The translations under genes were made by a program, and so were the position numbers. Below, in pieces: positions 1-10,894 of a stretch of DNA of 64,000 bases. Source of the DNA: Antilocapra americana (taxonomy: Eukaryota > Chordata > Mammalia > Artiodactyla > Antilocapridae); contig ML661885.1 of the NCBI GenBank assembly GCA_007570785.1, positions 31,561,339 to 31,625,338 of the forward strand, written 5' to 3'. The stretch's first letter is position 1. Each line of letters begins with the position of its first letter. The notes under the pieces are model-generated. The model was given only the letters and a program-made list of their open reading frames with translations. It had not been told where the DNA came from and did no database searches.

Positions 1-90
1 GAGCAGACTCCAGGACACAGTGGAGGAGGCCTGGAATGCTGCAGTTCACGGGGTCTCAGAGTCAGACACGACTTGGCAACTGAACAACCA
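1..90 (+). mobile_element. BovB/Bov-A 3' end, cut by window start
   Basis: The sequence matches the last ~90 bases of the BovB RTE retrotransposon sense strand: a 'gaggcctggaatgctgcag' segment, 'gtctcagagtcagacacgac', then 'actgaacaacca'. This 3' end is shared by BovB and the Bov-A SINEs, so a SINE 3' half is possible. The 5' part lies outside the window. Confidence 0.8.
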
Positions 91-1312
91 CCAGGATATT
101 TAAAAGGGATCATTAAATATTTGCATTAGCTAAATTTCTATAGAATCTGCAAATCAGTTTTACGCATGAAAAGAATATATTTTAGGGAACATTTTACTTC
201 CTCATATATTGATGTATTCCTAGCTTTGAATTTGTTTCTCTCCATTTCCTTTTATTTTTTTTAATGAATTATAAGTGAAAAAAGAAATCACATGATCAAA
301 GTCCATTTCTCAGTCACCTGAGGGCCCAGCTTATAATGCTACTGATGTTTAGTGTCATCAAATTTCCATAAGTACCATTTTGACAACCCTAAATACTGTC
401 TGCTTGGGGGCAAACAGTCTTTCACATTCAGGTTGTTAGAATAATGGCTTATTGTCATTTTCAGGAAAAAAGTAACAATGTTGTTCTCCAAAGGTAGTAA
501 TGTGTATGGGACACAGCAGTTTGCCTAGAGGGTGGCCAGGGATTATATCCAATTTGAAAGTGTATAGAAATTGTAGCATATTTTTCAATATTTCCAGTGC
601 CTTTTGGAAACTATGCTTATCAAGTAGGTTATGGAGAAAGCAAATGAGACCAACCTTATGGGCTGAAACTGCTCAGGCCTGTAGTACTGTACCATTCCAG
701 AGGTGCAGAGCAGTTGAAAGGTTTTCTATATTAAAAGTACCCACATGTGTAGGAGATGTTTCTGGAGAGTGGGTAAAGAAAGAAGCAAAGGGAGAGGTTT
801 AAATCAGAGGACAATCTATCAGTCATAAGCTTTTCTTGATTTCATGTTTTATTCTAATGAAAACAATTGATTTTTATGCTTCCTAAGAACAGTGGACTAC
901 TTTACATTTCATATTCCCCCAACTAGAATGCAGACAACATAAGGACAAGTATTCTGTACCAGTCCAATATGCTTTCAAATCTATTTGTTTATGACTTAGT
1001 TGTCTTGATCCACTTCTTTATGACAAAGACCAAAAAAAAGTTGTTAAAATTATTCTGATACAAGAATGGATACTGTATCAGGACATCATCATCTCATCTG
1101 TTGTGGTTGATAAGCACTCAGAGCTCAGCTGCTGAGGGTCCTGACTAGGGACTCACAAGCAAGATTGGATGGAGAAGCAACTAAGGCAGGGAGAGGTTTA
1201 GACCATGAATACCAAGAGTTTGCATGGGATATAAAAGAGTTTCAGATTCCTTCTGGACAAAGCTCCTTTTGCTGATCTCTTTCCAAGGACCTCAGGGACA
1301 TTAGTTGCTGCC
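91..1312. other. Unassigned AT-rich sequence
   Basis: I see no gene here. A 100-codon open frame at 500-802 has no recognisable domain. Bases ~897-975 weakly resemble an L2 3' end ('actagaatgcagacaacataagg'-like spacing), too degraded to call. Confidence 0.4.
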
Positions 1313-1320
1313 ATGATAAA

Positions 1321-1484
1321 TATGGGGCTTCCCTAGTAGCTCGGATGGTAAAGAATATGCCTGCAAAGCAGGAGACCCAAGTTCAGTCCCTACCCACTCC
1401 AGTATCCTTGCCTGGAGAATCCCATGGACCACAGTCCTTGGGGTCACAAAGAATCAGACACGACTGACTTGACTTGCACTCACT
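1321..1484 (+). mobile_element. Bov-tA SINE with internal deletion
   Basis: A tRNA-Glu-related head ('ggggcttccctagtagctc', 'ggtaaagaat', 'gcctgcaaagcaggagac') is followed by the BovB-derived tail ('tcacaaagaatcagacacg'). About 35 bases between the B-box region and 'cactccagtat' are missing. The 8-bp direct repeat 'atgataaa' at 1313-1320 and 1485-1492 is a plausible target-site duplication, as expected for LINE-mobilised SINEs. Confidence 0.9.
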
Positions 1485-1492
1485 ATGATAAA

Positions 1493-1984
1493 AGTGACTT
1501 CTTTATTGGCAGTAAGGAAACCATGCAGTGGAGTCCCTTCCTCCCAAGGAGATCAGCCTGCCAGTCAACACAGGCACCTTCGTTCCCTTCCCTGGCAAAA
1601 TGCTCCAGCAACAAGGCAATTTTATTTTTGCACCAGTAGCTGGACATCTGCTCTCCAATGACAAAGCTGACTCTCCTGAAAAACCAAAATTTGTAGTAAA
1701 GACACATCTCAACTAAATTTGGACTTTATTCCTTTTATGTCTCCTAACATGGAACAATAATTCATTTATCATTTGTTTGGAGTATGTTATTTCTTTATTG
1801 GCTTATTAAGAGACATTAACCTGGAATGATACTGGGTTGTGAAATTCCTGCAGAACCTATGTTAAACAAAGTACTGGCAAGGACAATCTCAGTCTCTGAG
1901 CATAATTTGTCACCCTGCTCCCCCAAACACTATCACTAAGGATTTTGACTATTTGGTATTTGCATTTAGTGACAATTCTAAGGG
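1493..1984. other. Unassigned sequence
   Basis: Several overlapping short frames (60-74 codons, both strands) occur at 1483-1716, but none has a recognisable motif. No repeat was identified. Confidence 0.35.
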
Positions 1985-2030
1985 GAGTGCCTGGCACAAA
2001 GATGTTAAATAAATGTTTGTTAAGTGGATG
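1985..2030 (+). mobile_element. MIR/L2 tail fragment
   Basis: The text 'gtgcctggcaca' followed by 'aataaatgtttgttaag' matches the conserved 3' tail shared by L2 LINEs and MIR SINEs. Only the tail is clear. Confidence 0.5.
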
Positions 2031-2431
2031 ATTAAATTTTACATCATATTTTCCATGGTTGAAAATTTCCCTTCTGGCATAACAGTAGGTATAAGAAAGC
2101 TGTATCATAATATGGGTGGAATACTGTGATATGATCATGTACATAAGCATAGTCTCTGACTCAGTTCAGCTAGGCTTAAAAAAACAAAAAACATACAAAT
2201 TTAGTCACAAAGTGGTTTGGTTACAAACAGGATTTAACACAATTACATCATCACCCTAAAGTCTTTTAACCAACAATAGGGCAATAGAACCACTGCAGTT
2301 TTAACTGTATGTAACTAGAAAGTCATGACATTTCCTCCTCAAAACTTGAGATACTATGAATATATTCATGACTCTTGACAAATATTTGTTTTCCTTATTT
2401 TCAATATTATTAACTGTCTCCCTGTGGCATC

Positions 2432-3129
2432 TGTGATAGGCTAAAATAATGAATTCAAGGAGATACACAGAACCAAATCCCTGGAACCTTTGAGTGTGAC
2501 CTTAAAAAGAAACTTTACAGATGTGACTAAATTAAGGAACTTGAGATGCAGAGATTATCCTGGGTTATCCAGGTGACTTTGAATGTAATCAAGTGTCCTT
2601 ATAAAAGGAAAACAAAGGGAGATAATCCTTATAAGAGGAAAACAGAGAGAGAAGAGAAAAGATAATGAGATGACCTCAACAGAGAGAGGGTGGTACAGGA
2701 TGACATGGTTAGATAGCATCACTGACTCAATGAACATGAATTTGAGCAAACTCCAGGAAATAGCGAAGGACAGGGAAGCCTGGCGTGCTCAGTCCATAGG
2801 ATGGTAAAGAGTTGGACACAACTTAATGAATGAACAACAACTGCAGAGCGAGAGAGATTTGAAGGCAACAGGTTGCTGGCTTTGAAGATGGAGAAAGAGG
2901 CCACAAGCCCAGGAATGCAAAGAAGCAGCTGCTGAAGCTGGAAAAGCAATGCAGAGGATTATCCTCTAGAGCCTCCAGAGGGATCATAGCCCTGCAGACA
3001 CATTAGTCTAGGCCCTTTGGAACTAATTTGGGACTTCTGCATTCTAGTACTGTAAGAAAATAGAGTTGTATGTTTTAATGCTCCCAGGCTGAAGTAAGCT
3101 GTTGCAGCAGGTCCTAACAAACCAGTACA
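2432..3129 (+). mobile_element. MaLR/MLT1-like LTR, split by BovB
   Basis: This is an ancient LTR-type repeat. It begins 'tgtgataggct' and contains 'acagatgtgactaaattaagg', 'gattatcctgg' and 'gtccttataaaaggaa'. It resumes after a younger insertion with 'ggctttgaagatgg', 'gagcctccagaggga', 'gcagacac' and a decayed A-rich polyadenylation region near 3055. This module order is that of mammalian MaLR-type LTRs; the subfamily is uncertain. No internal retroviral sequence adjoins it, so it looks like a solo LTR. Confidence 0.65.
2697..2843 (+). mobile_element. BovB 3' fragment nested in the LTR
   Basis: This is BovB sense-strand 3' sequence ('tagcatcactgactcaatga', 'aggacagggaagcctggcgt', 'gagttggacacaactta'). 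It interrupts the LTR, whose two halves are colinear on either side. Similar A/G-rich motifs flank it (around 2681-2691 and 2845-2855) and may be a decayed target-site duplication. Confidence 0.85.
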
Positions 3130-4082
3130 GTACCTGTCAAGTTAGTTCAGGCAGCTCTCGTACAGTAAATCTGTGAAGACTGCTAAAAGAGGTCAACTGT
3201 TAATCAAAAACACTGCAAGTAGTGCACCCTTGAAACCGAAGGGCAAAATAAGTTTGTACTTAGTGAACTGCATTTCCTAAAGAAACACTAGATTTGCTCC
3301 ATTGATGGATTTAACATTAAATGGATCAGAGATAAAACTGTATTGAAACCAGTAAGATAATTTTAACTGTTCTATAATTAAAGTGGTGAACAGTATCCTT
3401 CAGGTCCCAAATGTTTATGTATTGAAAGACCTAATTATTCAAGAACCCTAGTATCTAATAAGTACAATATACACTCACAAATCTTAATAAATGACTATTG
3501 AATAGGCATAACATATAGTTAAAATGCATCACAAATGTAAGTCAAAATAATATTTTTACTGCTGTCAATATTAAACTTTGAGTAGAAATATAGAATTTTA
3601 GACCCAGGAAAGACAACAGTGAATGTATTCCAAATAATTATGCAAATTTCAGCATATATGCCAACTCTGACTGACATTAAGTCTGCCGAGACTATTTTAC
3701 TAAGGAAAACTGTGTTACTTATTCTTGTTTTGGAAAGAAATAATGACATTGCATGGCCAGCTATGGGCAAGACTGATATAGTATTCTCCGGGTATGTGCT
3801 GACTTAGAGCCAGTTCAACCATTTTTTTTTTCCCAGATGTGACTAAGACATCGGATAGGAGTTGGAAGCACAGACTAAGTCATCACGTGGACAAGGTAAG
3901 CTAGCAGCAGTGGTGGAATTTTAACCTTGGTCTCCTAAAATAAATATTTTTCTACTTAGACATGAAAATACCTTTAGCTGGAAAATTCGTCTAAATACTT
4001 TTATGATAACTGTCCTGAGATCTGAACTCATTTTCCTCTGCCCCATGATAATGTTCTCTGTATCAAGTACAGTCATTTTACT
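3130..4082. other. Unassigned sequence
   Basis: AT-rich and without a recognised repeat. Two opposing short frames (3519-3770 minus, 3619-3807 plus) have no recognisable motif and look like chance. Confidence 0.35.
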
Positions 4083-4090
4083 TTATTCTG

Positions 4091-4275
4091 TGAGTGAGAG
4101 CTCAGTCGTGTCCAACTCTCTGTGATGGCCATAGACTGTGGTCTTCCAGGCTCCTCTGCCCATGGGACTGTCCAGGCAAAAATACTAAAGTGGATTGCCA
4201 TTTCCTTCTCCAGGGGATTTTTCCCACCCAGGGATTGAACCTACCTCTCCTACATCTACTACATTGGCAGGCAGA
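4091..4275 (-). mobile_element. Bov-tA SINE, minus strand
   Basis: Reverse-complement Bov-tA: 'gctcagtcgtgtccaactct', 'ggctcctctgcccatggga', 'ccaggggatttttcccaccc', 'cattggcaggcagatt'. It is flanked by a perfect 8-bp target-site duplication 'ttattctg' at 4083-4090 and 4276-4283. The tRNA-related head is truncated, as in a 5'-truncated retroposition product. Confidence 0.93.
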
Positions 4276-4283
4276 TTATTCTG

Positions 4284-5724
4284 AATATATTACATTAAAA
4301 ACAAGCACACTGCTCCCTATGGGCCACTAAATGGCATCATTATGCTTCTGAAATTCACCAGATGAGTGAGTAACAAACAACCAAAGATGATAAATATATT
4401 TTTCCTATTAAGGTTGCAGATGTTTTATAACAATGGGAGAAAAAAAAGAAAAAAGTATTCATACATAAGAAGATGCTAAGAAATTTTGTGTAACGTTGTG
4501 TTATTAAATAATCTATATGCTATTATGCTATTGAGATAGTGGTTTTAACATGCAAATATTGTGTCCACAAAACACAATTGTGTCCTGGTGAAACTAAACC
4601 TTGTTATCCAGTCATAGTTACTGAGCCTCTTCTTGTTTATTCTAGCCAAACTAACAACACAAAAAGGTTTGAAAATTAAAGATTAGCTTTGTGACACAGT
4701 CACCACCAGCTTTTGAAATATTTGGAGATCAATGAACTTTATTAATTATTGGTGTTTTTGCTTTTCAATTAAGGAGATAATAAAAATAGGCATGTCTATC
4801 TCACACAACATAAGATCAATAAATAATACCCAGAGCAGTTAATTCTGCCTTCACATATTAATCTTGGCTATGAGAGACTTTGCACTATTGATTAAAGATA
4901 TAGTTGGCCTTATGTAATGACTCATCAGTGATGAATATAAAGCTCTGATTGTCACAGAACAGTGATTTCTGAGCAATGTTTCCTATTTTCTCCTGTTCAG
5001 TTTACTCTCTCTGAATACAGTAAAGCAAGTAAAGAGCTTAATCTGAAAAAAAAAATGGCATAAAACAATAGGATATAAAATCTGTGAATAGTAAAATTGA
5101 TTCCACTCCTATACCAAAGTTAATGCATCATAGACGATCCTGGACTGACTGAAAGATTTGCAAATCAACTTACTTTATTTTAACAATTTGTGTCTCTCTT
5201 TTTCAAGTCATCAGCTATTAAATGTATCACATGAATATACAGGATTTTTCTTTTTTTTCTGCTCTAGCACCTTCATAGCAATTATACACCAGGGGTCTTG
5301 AAGAGCCTCAATTGTTTATTCAGCCGTATTTTGCATTTCCATTTCATGAACTGACTGAACCTCAGGTTAATTTCTTAGTAACAGTAGAATTGATATACAT
5401 TTAAGCTAGACTTTTCTTGACTGTTAATTCCACATCACAGCCTCATAGAAACACTGAGCACAGATGAGAGTGGTATGCACTTTTCTGGGAAACCTTTAGT
5501 GTGGGGGACAGGATGAGTGTTAGAATTAGTTAAAACATCCACACTGGGGACATGGGATATCAGGTTCAAAGTGAATTTACGTTAACAATGAATTTCTTAT
5601 TTCTCCCATGCTTGAATTGTGATCTCTCCTTCTTTTAGTGATTTCATCTATCCCAATAACTTCAACCATCCCCCTTTTCAGAGCTCCCTGAATTATTACA
5701 CATTGCTTCTGTATTACACAGAGA
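4284..5724. other. Unassigned AT-rich sequence
   Basis: 1.4 kb with no open frame of note, no recognised repeat and short A-runs only (for example 4440-4455 and 5046-5056). Confidence 0.4.
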
Positions 5725-5925
5725 TGGGCCTGAATTTTGGCATGTCAGTTTACTAACATGAACCTGTTGCAAGTTAACAAATTCTCTAATCTGTAAAATG
5801 GGTATAATATTGGCTTTAATCATTTAAGTGTATTGTGAGAATCAATAAGACAGTGAATTTAAAGTGTTGAAAAAAATTGTCAGCCAGAGTAACTACCCAG
5901 TAAATATTGAAAACTATAATGATAA
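5725..5925 (+). mobile_element. MIR SINE
   Basis: The core resembles MIR: a decayed copy of the 'gcaagttacttaacctct' block near 5770-5790, 'tctgtaaaatgggtataat' and 'attgtgagaatcaataaga'. It is strongly diverged. Confidence 0.72.
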
Positions 5926-6290
5926 TGCCTATGCAAATTGGCTTTTATATTCCCATTTGGACCAACGCATTGACTCATCCCCTCCTTACTTTAAGTCTAA
6001 ATGTCTGCAGTGATTTTCTTTTTTGGTAGCTTTTTTTTATATCCTTCTCTATGGTTATTATATGAACAATGGAAAATTTAGAGAAGGAAAAGAAGAAGCA
6101 TCATTAATCTCATCTATACCATTGTCTGTGAATGTTTCACATAGTTTAGTTTTTAATATTTTATAATTTAAAAATCAATCATTTAATAATCTGCAGGGGT
6201 TAAATGCTAATCCACCTAAAATGCTAAATTCACTCTCCTTTGAGACTGACCTTCAAGGCTCATTCTGTATACTCTGATGAAACCCTTACT
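5926..6290. other. Unassigned AT-rich sequence
   Basis: No repeat or reading frame recognised. It contains T-rich runs. Confidence 0.35.
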
Positions 6291-7110
6291 GATGTGGGCT
6301 CTCTTGAGAACTCCAGTTCTTATATTTAGCTGACTTTTTAACATCATTACTTGAATGTTTCTAAGGCACCATAACCCTAACGCATTCAAAACTAACTAAA
6401 ATATGTGATTCGCACATTTTTTTTTTCATTTCTTAACATGGCAACACCGCCCACACAGTTGCTCAGGTCAGAAAACTTCATCATCAAGTCCTCCATCTAA
6501 ACGACCATCAAGCCTGTTGTTTCTGCACAATGTAGCTCAAGTCCTAGCTTGTGTCTCCTTGCCTAAGCTACCCGAATCCCTCTCTGGATAATGCTGCATC
6601 CTGTTAGTGCACCATCCTAATTCCATGCTTGACCTTTTTCCTCTTGTTCTCTGCATATCAGCCAGACTAATAGGAAACTATAAAGAAAAGACAAGTTCTT
6701 GTCTTTTACTTTTAACCAACTCATCTTTCTATACATGTTTTTTCTTGGTTCAGTTTGTGCTATAAATAAAAATTGTATCTGGCCTCTTTTAAATTCATTA
6801 TTAAAGGATTATTATATCTTTAAACATATTATGACATCATTATGTCATTCCCTCAAGTAAAATCTTCAAGGCTCCCTATTGTACATGTAATACAAATGTG
6901 ACTTCTTTATGGTGACTTACTAGGCTAAAGTCTGGCCTCGCCAGTCACTCCAGCTTCATTTTGTGCTACCTGCCACCTCACACACTGCGCTCCAGATGCG
7001 ATGGCCACCCCTCAGCCCCACGAACGTGTCAAGTTCATTCTTGGGGCAAGACTTTTGCTCATGCCGTTTCTCCATACAAAACCCAAGTCAGCCTCTCTTT
7101 TGGTTTTAAA
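6291..7110 (+). mobile_element. L2-like LINE remnant
   Basis: Diverged but colinear with the L2-type 3' region: a block ending 'cattcaaaactaact', then 'cacccacagttgctcaggtc'-like sequence at 6450-6470, 'catcaagtcctccatct', 'aaagtctggcctcgcc' and 'cacactgcgctccag'. A 120-codon open frame from 6961 falls partly in it and is not conserved L2 protein. Confidence 0.68.
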
Positions 7111-7161
7111 TTGTATGTTTGTTTTTACAGTGAAAACGTGGCTGTATGCCACTGCTATGTA

Positions 7162-7262
7162 ATGTGCTACATGTACTCAGGCATGTCTGACTCTTTGCAA
7201 CCCACAGACTGTAGCTCGCCAAGCTCCTTTGTCCTTGGGATTCTCCAGGCAGGAATACCCCT
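7162..7262 (-). mobile_element. Truncated Bov-tA SINE
   Basis: Only the BovB-derived half is present, in reverse complement: 'ggcatgtctgactctttgca', 'gggattctccaggcaggaat'. The tRNA-derived head is absent. Confidence 0.85.
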
Positions 7263-7760
7263 ATCTAATAGAAGGGACTATAAGAGTTTCACAGGATTTG
7301 GGCTCATCAAGGAAAAGATATAACCACGCAGAAGCAGTAACACACATAATTTATCTAAGTGACCCTCTAACAGGTTTACCTGCAGGTTGAGGTCTCTCAT
7401 ATAACGAGACTGTTTAGAGCTTATAGTGTTGAGAAGAGGGATCCCAACCAGAAGAGGAGAGCAAGAAAACTCTGAGGAGAGAGAGGGACCACCAGATAAG
7501 TACTTCAATGTGTCTAGATGGATGTTGCTCAGCAGTGTGGTGTGGAGTGTCTGAGTTAGAGAGCTCAGAAGGGCGACAATGGTTTAGGTCTTTATAGCCT
7601 GATGGTTTAATTAACTATGGAATAGATACTAGGCATAGTTTCTCCAGAGATGCAAATCAGGCAAACCATAAGGCTAAACATCTGAGCTCATCCTGCAGTG
7701 AAAGAGTAACAGCTTAATGACCAACATACAAAGACCATTTTTGGTTCATTCATATAGCGG
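7263..7760. other. Unassigned, possibly an old LTR
   Basis: Non-repetitive-looking sequence with A/G-rich stretches (7440-7495). The base composition would fit a decayed LTR read in antisense, but I cannot match a family. Confidence 0.25.
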
Positions 7761-7761
7761 G

Positions 7762-7901
7762 TGTTGTTGTTCAGTCACCCAGTCGTGTCCGACTCGTCAC
7801 AACCCCATGTACCGCAGCACACCAGGCCTCCCTCTCCCTCACCATCTCCCAGAGTTTGCCGAAGTTCATGTCCATTGCATTGGTGGTGCCATCCTCTGAA
7901 G
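7762..7901 (-). mobile_element. BovB 3' fragment
   Basis: Reverse complement of the BovB 3' end: 'cagtcgtgtccgactcg', 'cacaccaggcctccctctcc', 'agagtttgccgaagttcatg', stopping at 'ggtgccatcc'. Short, 5'-truncated copy. Confidence 0.88.
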
Positions 7902-8369
7902 GAGAAGAGAGTGTCGGAGGATGAAATGGCTGAATGGCATCATGTAGAAGGTACTTCTTTGATAAAGCTTGTTATAGGATAGGGAATCAGTATGAAATCC
8001 TCTATTGATATACTCCTGCTTTTATGGTCCAAATCAACAAAGTCTATTTTTTCTAAATATCTCCTAAGAAATATTATTTGGAACATTGCCATATTAAACT
8101 TCTCAGTTCTTCCTGAGTCTTTTTTTTTAACTTTACAGCTAGTCATCGGAGTGAGAGTGTGAAAATTATGATTATTAATCATCTGTTCAGTATTAATGAT
8201 TCTTTCAAAATTAGTCTCCCTAAATCTTTACTTGGTAAAATATTTTTTATCTAACCTGATCCCATGTTACTAAATATCAATAACATTCCCTTATTCAGAA
8301 TTCGATAGCAATCCACTAGAAAGTTCAATATATATATATTAAAAATATTATATATTTTTACAATTCTTC
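7902..8369. other. Unassigned AT-rich sequence
   Basis: No gene recognised. A short AT-dinucleotide-rich patch lies at about 8326-8360. Confidence 0.4.
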
Positions 8370-10180
8370 ATTCCTGACAAAACTAGATTGACATATAAAA
8401 GAAAGAAGACATGAATAACTAAATCAGAAATAATAATAGGGATATACTACTGAACTTACAGAAATAAAGAGAAATATGAGGGACTACTATGAACAGTTGC
8501 ATACCAAAAAAAAAGTACATAACTTAAATGAAATGGAAAAACTCCTGGAAACACACAAATTACCTAAGCTGATTCAAGAAGAAATAGAAAATACCAATAG
8601 CTATATAACAAGTAAAGAGATTGAATCAATAATCAAAAACCTCCTAGCAAAGAAAAACCCACAGTCAGGGAAAGTCCAGGACCATATGGCTTCACTGGTA
8701 AATTCTACCAAGCATTTAATAATTAACATCCATCCTTCTCAAACTCTCTCTAAAAATTAAAAAAAAAAAGAAGAAGGAACAGTTTCTAACTCATTCTATG
8801 AAGAAAGCATTACCCTGATACTGATACTGAAATCAAATTAAGCATCAGAACAAAACAAAAATACAGACCAAAATCTTTTGTGAAAACAATGTAAAAATTC
8901 TGAACAAAATGCTAACAAGCCAAATCCAACGTCATATTAGAAAGATTATACAACTTGACCCGGTGAGATTTATTCAAGAAATGTAAGATTAGAGGCGAGG
9001 AAGCATTCAGTATAAGAAAATCAATCATCACTGGAACACTGCATTTATACAGTGAAGGAAAACAACCATATGATCGCATCAGTAGATGCGGAAAAGGTAT
9101 TTCAATTACTCCAATGCTCTTTCATGATAAAAAACATTGAAAGAAATCTAGGAATATAAGGAAACTTCTTCAACATGATTCAGTTCAATTCAGTCGCTCA
9201 GTCATGTCCGACTCTTTGCAACCCCATGAACTGCAGCACACCAGGCCTCCCTGTCCATCACCAACTCCCAGAGTTTATCCAAACCCATGTTCATCGAGGC
9301 GGTGATGCCATCCAGCCATCTGATCTGTCATCCGCTTCTCCTCCTGCCCCCAATCCTTCCCAGCATTAGGGTCTTATCTAATGAGTCAACTCTTCGCATG
9401 AGGTGGCCAAAATACTGGAGTTTCAGCTTTAACATCAGTCCTTCCAATGAACACCCAGGACTGATCTCCTTTAGGATGGACTGGTTGGATCTCCTTGCAG
9501 TCCAAGGAACTCTCAAGAGTCCTCCAACATCACAATTCAAATGCATCAGTTCTTCGGTGCTCAGCTTTCTTCACCCTCTCACATCCATACATGACTACTG
9601 GAAAAACCACAGCCTTGACTAGATGGACCTTTGTTGACAAAGTAAAGTCTCTGTTTTTCAATATGTTATCTAGGTTGGTCATCGCTTTCCTTCCAAGGAG
9701 TAAACGTCTTTTAATTTCATGGCTGCAATCACCATCTGCAGTGATTTTGGAGCCCCAAAAAATAAAGTCTGGCACTGTTTCCAATGTTTCCCCATCTATT
9801 TCCCATGAAGTGATGGGACCAGATGCCATGATCTTAGTTTTCTGAATGTTGAGCTTTAAGCTAACTTTTTCACTCTCCGCTTTTACTTTCATCAAGAGGC
9901 TTTTTACTTCCTAAGAACATTTATTTTAATATCTCAAGCATCATCCTCAGTAGTAGAAGACTGAAATCTTTCCCCCTAAAACCAGATTCAAAAGGCATGG
10001 AGAAAGGGGGAGTTAATGGTTAATAGAAAGAGTTTCTGCCTGGAGAATTGATAAGGTTCTGGAAATAGTGGTGATGGTTGCACAAAATTGTTGGTATAGT
10101 TAATGCCACTGAGTTGTACACTTTAAATGGTTAAAATGGCATATTTTATGTTAAATATATCTTATCCCAATAATATTTTA
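8370..10180 (+). mobile_element. Old L1 remnant (ORF2 to 3'UTR), split by BovB
   Basis: From about 8370 the DNA follows L1 ORF2 just before and within the reverse transcriptase region. A 94-codon frame at 8476-8757 has the L1-like segments 'LLETHKLPKLIQEEIENTNS' and 'ITSKEIESIIKNLLAKKNP'. Further on are 'cagtagatgcggaaaagg' (the DAEKAF-type motif, decayed) and 'aggaaacttcttcaacatg'. After a nested BovB (9178-9914) the L1 resumes with 'gactgaaatctttccccct'. The 3' UTR pattern appears at about 9995-10180 ('ggtgatggttgcacaaaatt', 'gccactgagttgtacacttt'). Internal sequence between ORF2 and the UTR is missing. Frameshifts and stops make it inactive; it is probably an L1M-type element. Confidence 0.88.
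9178..9914 (-). mobile_element. BovB 3' portion nested in L1
   Basis: About 737 bases of BovB antisense run from the 3' end ('tcagtcgctcagtcatgtcc') back to 'tttcatcaagaggctttt'. The minus-strand open frame at 9530-9895 encodes the post-RT segment, with 'NIQKTKIMASGPITSWEIDG' and 'AVVFPVVMYGCE'-like strings. Several stops and small indels make it non-functional. The L1 on each side is colinear, so BovB is the younger insertion. The flanking 'aacat(g)att' and 'aacatttatt' may be a decayed duplication. Confidence 0.93.
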
Positions 10181-10670
10181 AATTCATTATTGAAAATTAA
10201 TAAAACCAAATCAGTGTAAAAGAAAGTTAAATAGTTAAACTTTAAAAGAATCTTTAAAGTCAGCTTAAAGTATTTATTCTTCAGAAGTTATTGAAGTTTA
10301 AACTACAAAGAATAGTATATATTTCACATAATACATACTAGAAAAACATAATTACTAGCTATGTAGTATAATTGAGTGACATGGTTTCTTGCTTAAATAC
10401 AGTGATTTAAAACAAATTTTTAATAGCAGTAAAATAGGTTTTATGGAGATATTACCAAAATATGAAGGTTTTGGGGTGACGTTACACTGTCTCATATGGA
10501 AATTGCAATAGCCATATAAGGCATAAGAGGAATTATAATCTCTATTTTGCACATGAAGGGAGACAATAGATAAGTAACTGGAAACATACATTATTGTATT
10601 CCCAGCACATAGAAGAATACCTAGGACAGAGTACCTTTGGATCAACAAACAATGATACTATATCAAACAG
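10181..10670. other. Unassigned; possible minus-strand MIR
   Basis: AT-rich. Bases 10495-10580 weakly match an antisense MIR core ('ctctattttgcacatgaagg'), too decayed to call. A 97-codon minus frame (10355-10648) has no motif. Confidence 0.35.
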
Positions 10671-10678
10671 ATTATATA

Positions 10679-10886
10679 GGTGGTTCAGTTGGTAAAGAAT
10701 CCGCCTGCAATGCAGGAGACCTGAGTTCTATCCCTGGGTTGGGCAGATCCTCTGGAGGAGGGCATGGCAAACCACTACAGTATTCTTGACTGGAGAATCC
10801 CCATGGACACAGGAGCCTAGAGGGCTACAGTCCATGGGGTCGCAAAGAGTCAGACACAACTGAGCAACTGAGCACAGCACATATGT
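10679..10886 (+). mobile_element. Near full-length Bov-tA SINE
   Basis: The tRNA-Glu-like head ('ttggtaaagaatccgcctgc', 'aatgcaggagacctgag', B-box-like 'gagttctatccctgg') runs into 'ggcatggcaaaccactacag' and the BovB-type tail 'tcgcaaagagtcagacacaa'. A perfect 8-bp duplication 'attatata' flanks it (10671-10678, 10887-10894). Confidence 0.95.
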
Positions 10887-10894
10887 ATTATATA

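Noticed and set aside
500..802. 100-codon open frame near the window start
   Set aside because: No domain, no favourable start context and no flanking exon signals; consistent with chance.
8476..8760. 94-codon frame as a coding gene
   Set aside because: It is a fragment of L1 ORF2 in a decayed element.
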